A stretch of DNA of 10,147 nucleotides from Methanobacteriota archaeon (GCA_002683155.1 NYST01000036.1:1-10147), one strand, 5' to 3'; counted from the first letter of the stretch, positions 1 through 7,804 are shown. The notes: generated by a model from the letters alone, not told the origin. Numbers and translations: made by a program.

Positions 1-1
1 G

Positions 2-622
2 TCTATGATTCCATATTATGTTGTTTTCGGGATCCCTTACCTGAATATGGCATTCGTCCAATTCACAGCAGTAAGTGCCGAGTTGATGCTTGAGTTTGCA
101 GGATTTAGTGGCTACGAGATTGGTTCGATGATGATAGAGAGAGAAGGGAAAAATGCCATTCCCGTTTCTGATTGGGGGGGGAATCGATTTGTGCTAAGCG
201 AACCACTTGGAGAAGGTGGCTTCTACGCACCAATGGTTAACAGAGAAGGAGAATCGGTAGTCGCATTCATCCTTGCTTGCTCCGCACTCCAGTCGATGGC
301 CGTCTTCATAGGGGCAATTGTTGCACTAAAATCAGTCCATTGGAAGAGGCGTGCTCGAGCATTAGTTATCGCCATACCAACTATTCATGTCCTAAATGTC
401 TTCAGGAATGCTGGAATTGTCTGGCTAACGGACACATACCCGTCATGGAGCCTGTCTGGCATGGGGATCTTTGACTTCGCCCATAGCTACGCTGCTAAGG
501 TGGCAAGCCTGTTCGCAATGTTCCTAATGGCACTGGCCCTATTCGACCTTCTTCCCGAGTTGCATAAGCACGTAATGAAGGTCATGAGTCCGATAGTGAA
601 GCTCAGACAATTCTTGACCTAA
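2..622 (+). CDS. artA: Archaeosortase (ArtA-like), C-terminal part, 5' truncated by window edge
   Basis: Archaeosortases are membrane-embedded cysteine transpeptidases that cut C-terminal sorting signals (PGF-CTERM for ArtA) of exported surface proteins and couple their anchoring to a lipid. Numbered from the ATG at 5-7, the visible part shows the catalytic Cys92 in ACSALQSM at the start of a membrane helix, Arg134 in HVLNVFRNAG (42 residues later), and His160 in FAHSYAAK. Hydrophobic segments lie near 8-35, 86-108, 118-140 and 162-184. The C-terminal DLLPEL followed by an amphipathic tail is also ArtA-like. The frame stays open to the left edge, and family members are usually near 300 residues, so the Met at 5 is probably internal and N-terminal helices are missing. 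Family assignment is firm; the ArtA subtype is less so. The stop (620-622) lies inside the convergent helicase gene. No sorting-signal substrate is encoded in the window. Confidence 0.8.
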   Translation, partial: SMIPYYVVFGIPYLNMAFVQFTAVSAELMLEFAGFSGYEIGSMMIEREGKNAIPVSDWGGNRFVLSEPLGEGGFYAPMVNREGESVVAFILACSALQSMAVFIGAIVALKSVHWKRRARALVIAIPTIHVLNVFRNAGIVWLTDTYPSWSLSGMGIFDFAHSYAAKVASLFAMFLMALALFDLLPELHKHVMKVMSPIVKLRQFLT

Positions 623-3600
623 TTCTATCGAAAAGCTTCCCCGACAGAGGCATATCGTGCTCCCATGCAAATTCCTTCATCACCCTGATGGCTTCCTTTT
701 CCAACTCCGAGTCACCAACGAAGTCAGTTAACTCGATCTTGTTATTCCTAGTGTTTGCCTTGAATGCGGCAATTGGGTCTTCCTTGTGGAATACCAGATA
801 TGCGGAGCCAAAGCCAAATCTCTCCCGAAGTAGGCTTCCGAAATAGTGAATCAGCGGGTCTGACGGCGGAATGACCAAGTCTCGTGTCCGGCTAATCCTA
901 TCCTCGCCCTCAAGCATATCCAGACGCCCCCAGCATATGTCCTGGAGATCGTCGACAAGGAATCCCTTGATCAATGTCCCATCGTCCTCAAAATCATGCA
1001 TCACATCGCTAGTTTCCTCGGGAGTGAAGGAAGAGCCGGCCAGCCTCTCCACTTGCTTTAGTGTGATTACGGGGTAATCCTCAACTAGTGAGCGCAGGTA
1101 TCTTCTTTTTGCGTCCCACAAATCCACATTCCGAAGAGGCTCTACTGTCCTAAATCCCCCGCGGTAGTCTTGGATAAGGTGGCCACTTCGAACAAGTGGC
1201 GAGACAATCTTGCGGAACTCTGACCTAGACATTGCATTCCTCTCCATGAATAAATCGGGATCGTTTGTGTCCCTGAAGAACTGGAGAGTCTCCTCGTCCT
1301 CAGGATCAGTTGGAACATTGCGAATAGAAAGAAGCCTCTGGAAATGTGAATATCTCGCCCAAACAAGGTGACCACGTAGATTAGATCCTTGATGCAACTG
1401 ATGAGCAGCGACCATCGAGTCAAGATTCACCCTGAACATCTCGCACCGACCCCTTAGGGAAAAGTCGTCTCGTAATTCTGTGGAGTGCTCGAGAGCCATT
1501 GTCTCATTCTCCCACCTGCTATTCTGATGGAGGGAATGGTGGTAGAATAGCAACCTGTTGATCTCCTTACGAGATCTTGGTTCGACAACTCCTCCTCTGA
1601 TGTACCTCTCCCCGTCACCCATTGACGTGAATCCCAATTCTGACAGTATTTGCTGAATATTCTCGTCGCAGTCGTGGACGGGGACGCCGTTGAAAGCATG
1701 GAGAACTGATACGTCAACGAGCCTGTCCCTGTAGTTCTCTAGCAATTCTGCGAAGGTATTCTTGAAGTCGTCCAGATAAGAGTGGGGGATGTTGATGTCC
1801 TTTATCTCTAGATAGTCATTTACTACGAACATGAGGACCCTGCCAATTGGATCCACTCCCTTGAATACTGGGTAGTACCACCCTTGCTTGAGAAGAAGTC
1901 TGACTTCCTGTATGAATCGACTGCTGAATGGGTCCGACTGAGCCAGAATCCTCATCTTTCTATCCTCCGGCAATGGGGAGAGAAGGCTCTCTGCGTCCTC
2001 ATGGGATGCATAGTAGTCTGTGGGATCCGGTTGTAGTGCTACGACTCTGGCAATTGACCCCCTCCTCTCAAGATCGCGTAGCGTATCAGCCAGCTCCTCC
2101 ACTGGCCTAGAGACGAAAAGGCGCAGAGTGTGGAGTCGGACGGGCCCTATCCGTGCAATTAATTCAGTTAGTGCTTTGTCGAAAGATAGTGGTTTGACTC
2201 TTCCGTGCAGTCTCTTGAATATGGCCATTGACCTCTTGCGATTGGGGACATCGACGAATTGTTTCGCCACCACGAGTTGCCGCTCCATATTGGAAAGGGC
2301 AGACTTCAGACTCCTCTGGATATGGGCATTCTCCTTCCCCTTGGGGTATTCCGAGAAGAGATCGTTTCGCGATATTCCCTCTACTGGGATCTTCTCAATG
2401 AGTTCCTCTTCTAGTGGCCCGAACCAAGGCTCTGAGCGAAGTCCCATCAGCATGGGTAGTTTTTCACTGAGGGTGTATCCAACCCTGTTGTGAAGTAGCC
2501 TGCCATTGTAGACGTCAGAATCGTGCTTAATGTCCTTCCAATCTCTGAATCTATAGTTCTCAACGCGGTGCAATAATTCCTCTCTCCTCTGAACGAAGGT
2601 CAGATTACGAATTGCATCCGCGGGTTCCTCGAATCTAGAAAATGACTTGTTAAGAATCAATGTCTGCAGGGTCCTGTAGTCGATGACATTGAATTCCCCC
2701 CCTGTTATCCTGTACTCATCAATTCTGAGGATGAACTCGCCCTCGTCAGTTTGGGTGAAGAATCCGATGGATACGAGGTTCCTCATCTCAAGCTCCTGCA
2801 AGACTGATTCTACCTGGGCGGTCGGGAAAGGGAGGCGGGAGCTAAGTGACTCAATTGTCTGTGGGCCCTCTGAACCTAGCATATCGAGGAGTTTTAGCCG
2901 TAGACAGTCCATTGGATCTGAGAGTGATTTCTTCTTCCAATTTGATGGCTCGCCCCCATCGTAGATTTCGCCGATCTCGTAGTTCAGGCCTCCGGTATAC
3001 AACTCCCTTAGATCATCCATCTCGGCCGCTCCTGCGACAGCAAGACAACCAAGGGTCCCGTGGACCTCAGTCATCCTCATCGAGAACCACTTGCCGTCTA
3101 TCTTCTCTAGTCCGGTTCCCCTAACCTTGGTGATCAACCCCCTTTCAGCGAGATCGTGGACCCACCCTCGCAATGTTTCGAATTCAATTCCCTTGAGTTT
3201 GTCGCTATACAATGGATGGGTAAGTTGCCTCTCCAGACCCCCTCCCATGTCCATCAGCCTTAGTAGTTCATTGGCATTAGATGGTATCGAAACCTTGGAT
3301 TGGTAGTAGTCGCTTAGCTTTTCCCTGTCGAGCTCGGTTGCTAGCGACCTCGCCCCAAGGAGACGGCGAAGAATCTCGGGGTCGACGTCCTTGATCAGAT
3401 ATGCTCGCGTCCTGAGGGAAAGTAGGTCTTCGAATGAAGACATGAAGAGAGTCAGGCCCAATGGAGATGGTATCTTGACCCTTCTATGCACTATGCGAAC
3501 GTCCTCGCCGTCCATCCGTTCGATGAATTCCCTTAGTTGGACCATTCCCAAGTCAGTAGTTAGGATCTCATTCATCGCTTCCCGAACTATTACGGATTCG

Positions 3601-5900
3601 TCCATCTTCCTATGTTTGTTCATGATCTGCTCTGCTTTGACCTGGAATTGCTTGGGACTCACTTCTTCGGCCCCAATTCTCCTTGGATTGAGCATACTCC
3701 TAGAAGAGACTTCACGAAACCGTTTTGCGAATAACTGCGAGTCGATTAGGTACTTGTTTAGAATTTCCTCGCTACGCTTTCCGCGGAAAACCTCTGGTAT
3801 GAGGGAAACTTCAACCTCGTGGCTCAATTTCGCCATGAATCCGTTCTCGTCGAAAGAGAGTTCGTGCACTATTATGTCGTCTCTCGTCGCCATTCCAGCG
3901 AAAAGGTAACCCAGGGCTAGGTTGAATGCCCTCCCCCTACATGTTGTGACGACATAGGTCGGTAGAGGAGCCTCGACCTGCTCCACAAGGATTCGGTCCT
4001 CGGAAGGAACCTGGAAAGTGGTAGCAGAATGCTCATCAAGGAACTGAGATAATGCGTTTGCTACTGGCTTGTTGAGGCCCATGGCATCGATAAGGAACGG
4101 AGTAATCGAATTGCCGGTCCTATACTGGATCGAAAGGATACTCAACAATCCAAGGACCTCGTTGCTTAGTTCGCTAGTCCTGCTCATCGCTTCCCCGGTC
4201 CACGACGGTATAGTTGGTCGGAACCCTGTTGCCGGAGTTACATTCACCCTTGTCCCTATTACGCTAGCGACCCTGTATGTTGAGCCTCCCAGAAGGAAGA
4301 CGTCGCCATTCCTCATGCTAGAAACGAATGAAGACGATAGTTGGCCGACCAGAGTGCCATCGGAAGTGAAAACAAGATAGTTATTGTCTGGAGAAATGGT
4401 CCCTATGTTTGTGTAGTATATCATTTGGGCATATCCCCTCTTTCCGAAGCGATTCTCTTCCCAATCGACCCAAACCCTCCTCTCCTCTTCTAACAAATCA
4501 AGCACTTCGATGTAGTCATCATACGGTAGGTTTCGATAGGGCCATGATGCTTGAACAAGCTCGTAAGCCTCGTCAATGTCCCATTCCCGAATTATGGTCA
4601 ATCCGATGAGGAACTGCGCCAGGACATCTAGGCAATTCTGCGGAAATTTTAGCAGGTCCATATTTCCCGATAGGATACCATTCTGAAGTGCGACAATTTC
4701 TAGCAAGTCGTGGGACGAGGTGGGGAGGAAACGTGCTCTCGGAAGTCCACCCACCTGGTGCCCCGCCCTACCAATCCGCTGTAGAGCCGTGGCAATGGAG
4801 CCTGGTGATCCAACTTGGATTACCAAGTCAACAGATCCGATGTCGATCCCCATCTCCAAACTCGAGGAAGAAACTACACAACGCAGTTTTCCATCTTTGA
4901 GTCTCTGCTCCACATCTAGGCGGATCGATTTGTCCATTGATCCATGATGCCCCTCTACGCCGGCAACCCCAGCAACTTTCAGACGTTGGACGAAAGTCTC
5001 CGTCATGTTCCTTGTATTGACGAAAACAAGAGTGGTGGTATGGGCCTCCACCAATTCCTTGATCCTCTCGATATTATGATCCAGGACCTCCTTCACGGGG
5101 ATTGATGTGAATCTTGGGGTGGGCAGGATTATGTCCAGATCAAGTTTCCTTGAGCCTGAAATCTTTGCTATCGATACTCGTTGTTGGTTCTCTTTTTCTT
5201 CTCTTGGGTCACTAGCAACTAGGAACTCCGCCACTTCGCTAAGAGGCTCCATTGTTGCACTAATCCCAATCCGTTGAACATCAGATTCAACTACCGAGTC
5301 CATGAGTGCAAGACTGAGGGACAAGTGCGTCCCTCTTTTTGTCGGCACAAGGGAGTGCATCTCATCGACAATCAACCACTGCAAGTCATTCAGAAGTGGG
5401 CGGAACCTCTTCGAGGCGAGTGCAAGGGCCAGCGATTCTGGTGTTGTGATCAAGATATGTGGTGGCTTCCTTAGCATCCTCTCCCTTTCTTTCTGAGGGG
5501 TGTCGCCCGTTCTGAGGCCCACTTTGATTTCCTGTGCCCTGCCAGGAAGGAATCGTTCCTTTATTTCTGTTAGAGGGCCGATTAGATTCTTCTGGATATC
5601 GTTTGCTAGAGCCTTTATCGGAGAGATGTAGATGCACTGCACCGTATCTGTCAGTTTTCCTTCTAGAGATTTCCGGACCAAGTCATCAATAATTGAAAGG
5701 AAGGCGGTCAATGTCTTTCCCGAACCGGTTGGTGAGCATAGTAGCAGGTGCTCTCCGGACAAAATCTGAGGAATGGCAACTTTCTGAGGCTCAGTGAAAT
5801 CGGGAAACTTGTCCTTGAACCAGTTCCTCACAGGCGGTGAGAGCCTGCTCAGAATGTCCTCAGTCTCAGAAATCTCTGAGACATACGTAATTTCTGGCAT
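603..5900 (-). CDS. lhr: Giant Lhr-family superfamily 2 DNA/RNA helicase with long C-terminal extension
   Basis: Predicted ATP-dependent 3'-5' nucleic acid translocase/helicase of the Lhr family, linked elsewhere to DNA repair. Numbered from the ATG at 5898-5900 (1765 aa): Q-motif FTEPQ 35-39, Walker A SPTGSGKT 56-63, TPES 153-156, DEMH box 179-182, SAT 214-216, motif IV VFVNTRN 292-298, motif VI QRIGRAGH 374-381. The conserved Lhr segment W567-TGEAMSRTSELS matches the nucleic acid-contacting Trp of mycobacterial Lhr. The core ends near 850. The rest holds winged-helix-like segments (about 1000-1065 and 1550-1588) and two AlkZ/Lhr-CTD-like modules (about 1241-1400 and 1597-1750). Most archaeal Lhr proteins are about 850-950 residues; E. 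coli Lhr is 1538. A TTG nine bases upstream (5907-5909) is an alternative start, but AAGGTGG at 5911-5917 is 10 nt before the ATG and only 1 nt before the TTG, so I chose ATG. It is the sole gene of its unit, divergent from glyS. Confidence 0.95.
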   Translation of the reverse strand: MPEITYVSEISETEDILSRLSPPVRNWFKDKFPDFTEPQKVAIPQILSGEHLLLCSPTGSGKTLTAFLSIIDDLVRKSLEGKLTDTVQCIYISPIKALANDIQKNLIGPLTEIKERFLPGRAQEIKVGLRTGDTPQKERERMLRKPPHILITTPESLALALASKRFRPLLNDLQWLIVDEMHSLVPTKRGTHLSLSLALMDSVVESDVQRIGISATMEPLSEVAEFLVASDPREEKENQQRVSIAKISGSRKLDLDIILPTPRFTSIPVKEVLDHNIERIKELVEAHTTTLVFVNTRNMTETFVQRLKVAGVAGVEGHHGSMDKSIRLDVEQRLKDGKLRCVVSSSSLEMGIDIGSVDLVIQVGSPGSIATALQRIGRAGHQVGGLPRARFLPTSSHDLLEIVALQNGILSGNMDLLKFPQNCLDVLAQFLIGLTIIREWDIDEAYELVQASWPYRNLPYDDYIEVLDLLEEERRVWVDWEENRFGKRGYAQMIYYTNIGTISPDNNYLVFTSDGTLVGQLSSSFVSSMRNGDVFLLGGSTYRVASVIGTRVNVTPATGFRPTIPSWTGEAMSRTSELSNEVLGLLSILSIQYRTGNSITPFLIDAMGLNKPVANALSQFLDEHSATTFQVPSEDRILVEQVEAPLPTYVVTTCRGRAFNLALGYLFAGMATRDDIIVHELSFDENGFMAKLSHEVEVSLIPEVFRGKRSEEILNKYLIDSQLFAKRFREVSSRSMLNPRRIGAEEVSPKQFQVKAEQIMNKHRKMDESVIVREAMNEILTTDLGMVQLREFIERMDGEDVRIVHRRVKIPSPLGLTLFMSSFEDLLSLRTRAYLIKDVDPEILRRLLGARSLATELDREKLSDYYQSKVSIPSNANELLRLMDMGGGLERQLTHPLYSDKLKGIEFETLRGWVHDLAERGLITKVRGTGLEKIDGKWFSMRMTEVHGTLGCLAVAGAAEMDDLRELYTGGLNYEIGEIYDGGEPSNWKKKSLSDPMDCLRLKLLDMLGSEGPQTIESLSSRLPFPTAQVESVLQELEMRNLVSIGFFTQTDEGEFILRIDEYRITGGEFNVIDYRTLQTLILNKSFSRFEEPADAIRNLTFVQRREELLHRVENYRFRDWKDIKHDSDVYNGRLLHNRVGYTLSEKLPMLMGLRSEPWFGPLEEELIEKIPVEGISRNDLFSEYPKGKENAHIQRSLKSALSNMERQLVVAKQFVDVPNRKRSMAIFKRLHGRVKPLSFDKALTELIARIGPVRLHTLRLFVSRPVEELADTLRDLERRGSIARVVALQPDPTDYYASHEDAESLLSPLPEDRKMRILAQSDPFSSRFIQEVRLLLKQGWYYPVFKGVDPIGRVLMFVVNDYLEIKDINIPHSYLDDFKNTFAELLENYRDRLVDVSVLHAFNGVPVHDCDENIQQILSELGFTSMGDGERYIRGGVVEPRSRKEINRLLFYHHSLHQNSRWENETMALEHSTELRDDFSLRGRCEMFRVNLDSMVAAHQLHQGSNLRGHLVWARYSHFQRLLSIRNVPTDPEDEETLQFFRDTNDPDLFMERNAMSRSEFRKIVSPLVRSGHLIQDYRGGFRTVEPLRNVDLWDAKRRYLRSLVEDYPVITLKQVERLAGSSFTPEETSDVMHDFEDDGTLIKGFLVDDLQDICWGRLDMLEGEDRISRTRDLVIPPSDPLIHYFGSLLRERFGFGSAYLVFHKEDPIAAFKANTRNNKIELTDFVGDSELEKEAIRVMKEFAWEHDMPLSGKLFDRIRSRIV
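723..863 (-). repeat. Protein-level repeat unit B in Lhr C-terminal region
   Basis: This encodes Lhr residues 1680-1726 near the C-terminus and is the partner of unit A. Its text, SDPLI then ERFGFGSAYLVF then DPIAAF, looks closer to the AlkZ/YcaQ pattern (DPL, an FGF segment, then a barrel strand) than unit A does. It is preceded by a winged-helix-like stretch (about 1597-1649) ending in DDGTL, which corresponds to RRGSI before unit A. Confidence 0.6.
1797..1937 (-). repeat. Protein-level repeat unit A in Lhr C-terminal region
   Basis: This encodes Lhr residues 1322-1368, from SDP to the D of LEIKD. It aligns without gaps to residues 1680-1726 with 15 of 47 identities (hand count), sharing SDP, Y-x-VF, DPI and (L/I)E(I/L)xD at identical spacing. 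It resembles the beta-barrel of AlkZ/YcaQ-type glycosylases and of bacterial Lhr C-terminal domains. A winged-helix-like stretch (about 1241-1290) precedes it, as in unit B. Confidence 0.6.
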
Positions 5901-5959
5901 TTTTCTCAAACCACCTTGCGTTTCAGGCTATCGATTGCCTAAATGAATGCTTCTCAATA

Positions 5960-5970
5960 ATTCGTCGAAT
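5960..5970. promoter_or_regulatory. Perfect 11-bp palindrome, candidate operator or chance
   Basis: ATTCG-T-CGAAT is an exact inverted repeat with a one-base centre. It lies about 60 bp upstream of the lhr ATG and about 104 bp upstream of glyS, next to the AT-rich candidate promoter elements. The position would suit a dimeric regulator, but short palindromes are common by chance. Confidence 0.25.
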
Positions 5971-6014
5971 ATTGGCTAAATTTCCCCGGAAAACTCGTCA
6001 TGGCTATTCAAACG

Positions 6015-6027
6015 GGAGAATTTCTCC
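6015..6027. promoter_or_regulatory. Perfect 13-bp palindrome upstream of glyS, candidate operator or chance
   Basis: GGAGAA-T-TTCTCC is an exact inverted repeat with a one-base centre, ending 46 bp before the glyS ATG. It could bind a dimeric regulator of the glyS-rfcL unit. As RNA it could form only a weak hairpin because the central loop is too small. No second copy is obvious in the window. Confidence 0.25.
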
Positions 6028-6073
6028 TTCCACTAGGATGGCTTGAAAACCACGATTCGTTGTCGTTTGCCAT

Positions 6074-7792
6074 ATGGACCCCAAAGGGAGGATGTCTAGA
6101 TTGACCTCCCTGCTACGAAGGAGGGGGATTGTTCTTCCTTCTTTCGAGATATATGGTGGCGTTTCTGGCCTCGTTGATTATGGCCCCGTTGGAGCTCGGA
6201 TAAAGAGGCGCGTGGTCAATTCTTGGATTGATCACTGGGGCAGTGTTCCAAACATAGTCGAGATTGACTCTCCCACGATTACCCCTGAAGATGTTCTAGT
6301 GGCGAGTGGTCATGTTGGCGAATTCAATGACAAGATGTCTGAATGCAAATCCTGCGGGGGCGCCTTCAGAAGTGACCACCTTCTTGATGAGTTTCACGAC
6401 AACCCAGACACATTGGACTCTTCTGAACTCGATGAGTTGATTTCTAAGAATGGGGTTGTTTGCCCGAGTTGCGGATCACATGAATGGGCAGCGGCTAGTG
6501 CGATGAATCTGATGTTTCAAACGAGCATCGGCGCGATGGGGGGTTCGAGGAGCGCTTTCATGCGGCCTGAGACTGCTCAAGGCATGTTCATGCTTTATCC
6601 GGCACTCTACAGGCATTTTAGACAGAGGTTGCCATTTGGGGCAATGCAAACTGGTAAGGGTTACAGGAACGAAATCAGCCCTCGCCAGGGGATGATTAGG
6701 CTCAGGGAATTCAATATGGCCGAGTTGGAGTACTTCATTGACCCAGAAAATCCCCCAGTGACAGATCTGAGCAGATGGCCAAGAAAGGTATGTATGATTC
6801 CTGATCCAGAAGGGCCGCACCCAAATGAGGTCGAAGTCACCATCGAGGAAGCATTCGAATCTGGAATTGTGAAGCATCCAACTGTAGCTTGGTTCCTGGC
6901 CATGACAATGCAGTTCCTCGAAGATGTGGGGATTGACCCCTCAAAGGTTAGGTTCAGACAACATGCCAGTTCTGAGATGGCGCATTACGCATCCGACTGC
7001 TGGGACTGCGAAATCATAGGGGAGCACGGGTGGATAGAAGTTGTGGGAATAGCAAACAGGACTTGTCACGATTTGGAATCGCATGAGAAGCATTCCAAAT
7101 CTGGATTATTGAGGGCGTGGAGGAGTTTCGAAAATCCAATCAAAGAGAGTCGTGAGGTACTCAAGCCGGTTGGTTCGGTTATCGGACCATCTTTCAGAGA
7201 CAGGGCTGGCGAAGTTTCATTGGCACTGTCAGAATTAACAGACCTGCCTGAAAGCACCCCCTTCTCACTCACACTTTCTGATGGAACCTCAGTGCAGATA
7301 GAAGAAGGGATGGTGACCAGAAGTCTCCAAGAGACTGTGGTTTCCGGAGAGTACTTCACACCACACGTGATAGAACCGGCATTCGGAATTGACAGGATCA
7401 TCTGGCATATCCTAGATCACAACTATCTTGAAATGGAAAAGGAAGGGGATGAATATACAATCTTGTCTCTGGAACCGACTTTGGCCCCTTATGACCTAGT
7501 TGTGCTTCCACTCTTCGACAAGGACGGGATGGACGTGATGGCCAGGGAGATTTTAGATGAAATAGGGTCAATTTCTGGCGTAATAGCCGAAATTGACACT
7601 AGTAGATCGATTGGTAGGAGATATGCAAGGGCGGATGAGATTGGCATCCCATGGGCGGTAACGGTAGATCACCAGTCCCTAGATGACGGAACCCTGACAA
7701 TCAGGAGAAGAGATGATCAAAGTCAGATTCGTATTGACGTAGGAACTCTGATTCAATGTCTGACTTCGAAGACTTTGCATACCCTATTCTAG
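6074..7792 (+). CDS. glyS: Glycyl-tRNA synthetase, class II homodimer type
   Basis: Charges tRNA-Gly with glycine using ATP in the cytoplasm. The 572-residue length is normal for the archaeal/eukaryotic alpha2 enzyme. In order: N-terminal RRRGIVLPSFEIYGG (15-29) with DYGPVG (35-40); a zinc-ribbon-like pair C91-x2-C94 and C130-x2-C133; NLMFQTSIG (145-153); RPETAQG (164-170); motif 2 GYRNEISPRQGMIRLREF (196-213); HASSEMAHYASDCWDCE (297-313); motif 3 VIEPAFGIDR (432-441); and a C-terminal anticodon-binding domain (about 470-560, with GRRYARADEIGIPWAVTVD). The ATG at 6074 is the first start after an in-frame TGA at 6044. A second in-frame ATG at 6092 (Met7) would also retain every motif, but GGGAGG sits only 1 nt before it. 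The stop is TAG, 12 bp before rfcL, so co-transcription is likely. Confidence 0.97.
   Translation: MDPKGRMSRLTSLLRRRGIVLPSFEIYGGVSGLVDYGPVGARIKRRVVNSWIDHWGSVPNIVEIDSPTITPEDVLVASGHVGEFNDKMSECKSCGGAFRSDHLLDEFHDNPDTLDSSELDELISKNGVVCPSCGSHEWAAASAMNLMFQTSIGAMGGSRSAFMRPETAQGMFMLYPALYRHFRQRLPFGAMQTGKGYRNEISPRQGMIRLREFNMAELEYFIDPENPPVTDLSRWPRKVCMIPDPEGPHPNEVEVTIEEAFESGIVKHPTVAWFLAMTMQFLEDVGIDPSKVRFRQHASSEMAHYASDCWDCEIIGEHGWIEVVGIANRTCHDLESHEKHSKSGLLRAWRSFENPIKESREVLKPVGSVIGPSFRDRAGEVSLALSELTDLPESTPFSLTLSDGTSVQIEEGMVTRSLQETVVSGEYFTPHVIEPAFGIDRIIWHILDHNYLEMEKEGDEYTILSLEPTLAPYDLVVLPLFDKDGMDVMAREILDEIGSISGVIAEIDTSRSIGRRYARADEIGIPWAVTVDHQSLDDGTLTIRRRDDQSQIRIDVGTLIQCLTSKTLHTLF
6086..6110 (+). repeat. Inverted repeat in the first codons of glyS
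   Basis: GGGAGG (6086-6091) and CCTCCC (6105-6110) can pair as a 6-bp all G-C/A-U stem around a 13-nt loop containing the second in-frame ATG (6092). The hairpin would form 12 nt into the message from the first ATG. It could affect initiation, but coding constraint or chance explains it equally well. Confidence 0.3.
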
Positions 7793-7804
7793 GCTAATCT
7801 TCAA

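Larger units (their letters stand above)
5901..6073. promoter_or_regulatory. Divergent intergenic region with lhr and glyS promoters
   Basis: This is the only non-coding stretch over 20 bp in the window, and both flanking genes are transcribed away from it, so both promoters should lie here. No unambiguous archaeal BRE/TATA pair is visible. AT-rich candidates are the AATATT at 5969-5973 and CTAAATTT at 5976-5983, which could serve either strand about 70-90 bp from the starts. The lhr side has a Shine-Dalgarno-like AAGGTGG (complement of 5911-5917). The glyS ATG has no obvious Shine-Dalgarno. A short ATG-GCT-TGA at 6038-6046 puts a stop in the glyS frame, so GlyRS cannot start upstream of 6047. 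I see no tRNA or other RNA gene here. Confidence 0.55.

Noticed and set aside
2020..2493. 157-codon plus-strand open frame
   Set aside because: Antisense to conserved lhr coding sequence, low-complexity Ser/Arg/Leu-rich translation, no ribosome site.
3391..3909. Long open frame (172 codons) on the plus strand
   Set aside because: It lies wholly inside lhr on the opposite strand and its Ser/Arg/Ile-rich translation has no recognisable motif, as expected for the shadow of a coding gene.
1..5900. Archaeosortase plus Lhr helicase as a joint system
   Set aside because: The genes are convergent and only overlap at their 3' ends. They do not share an operon, and no link between surface protein sorting and Lhr is known to me.
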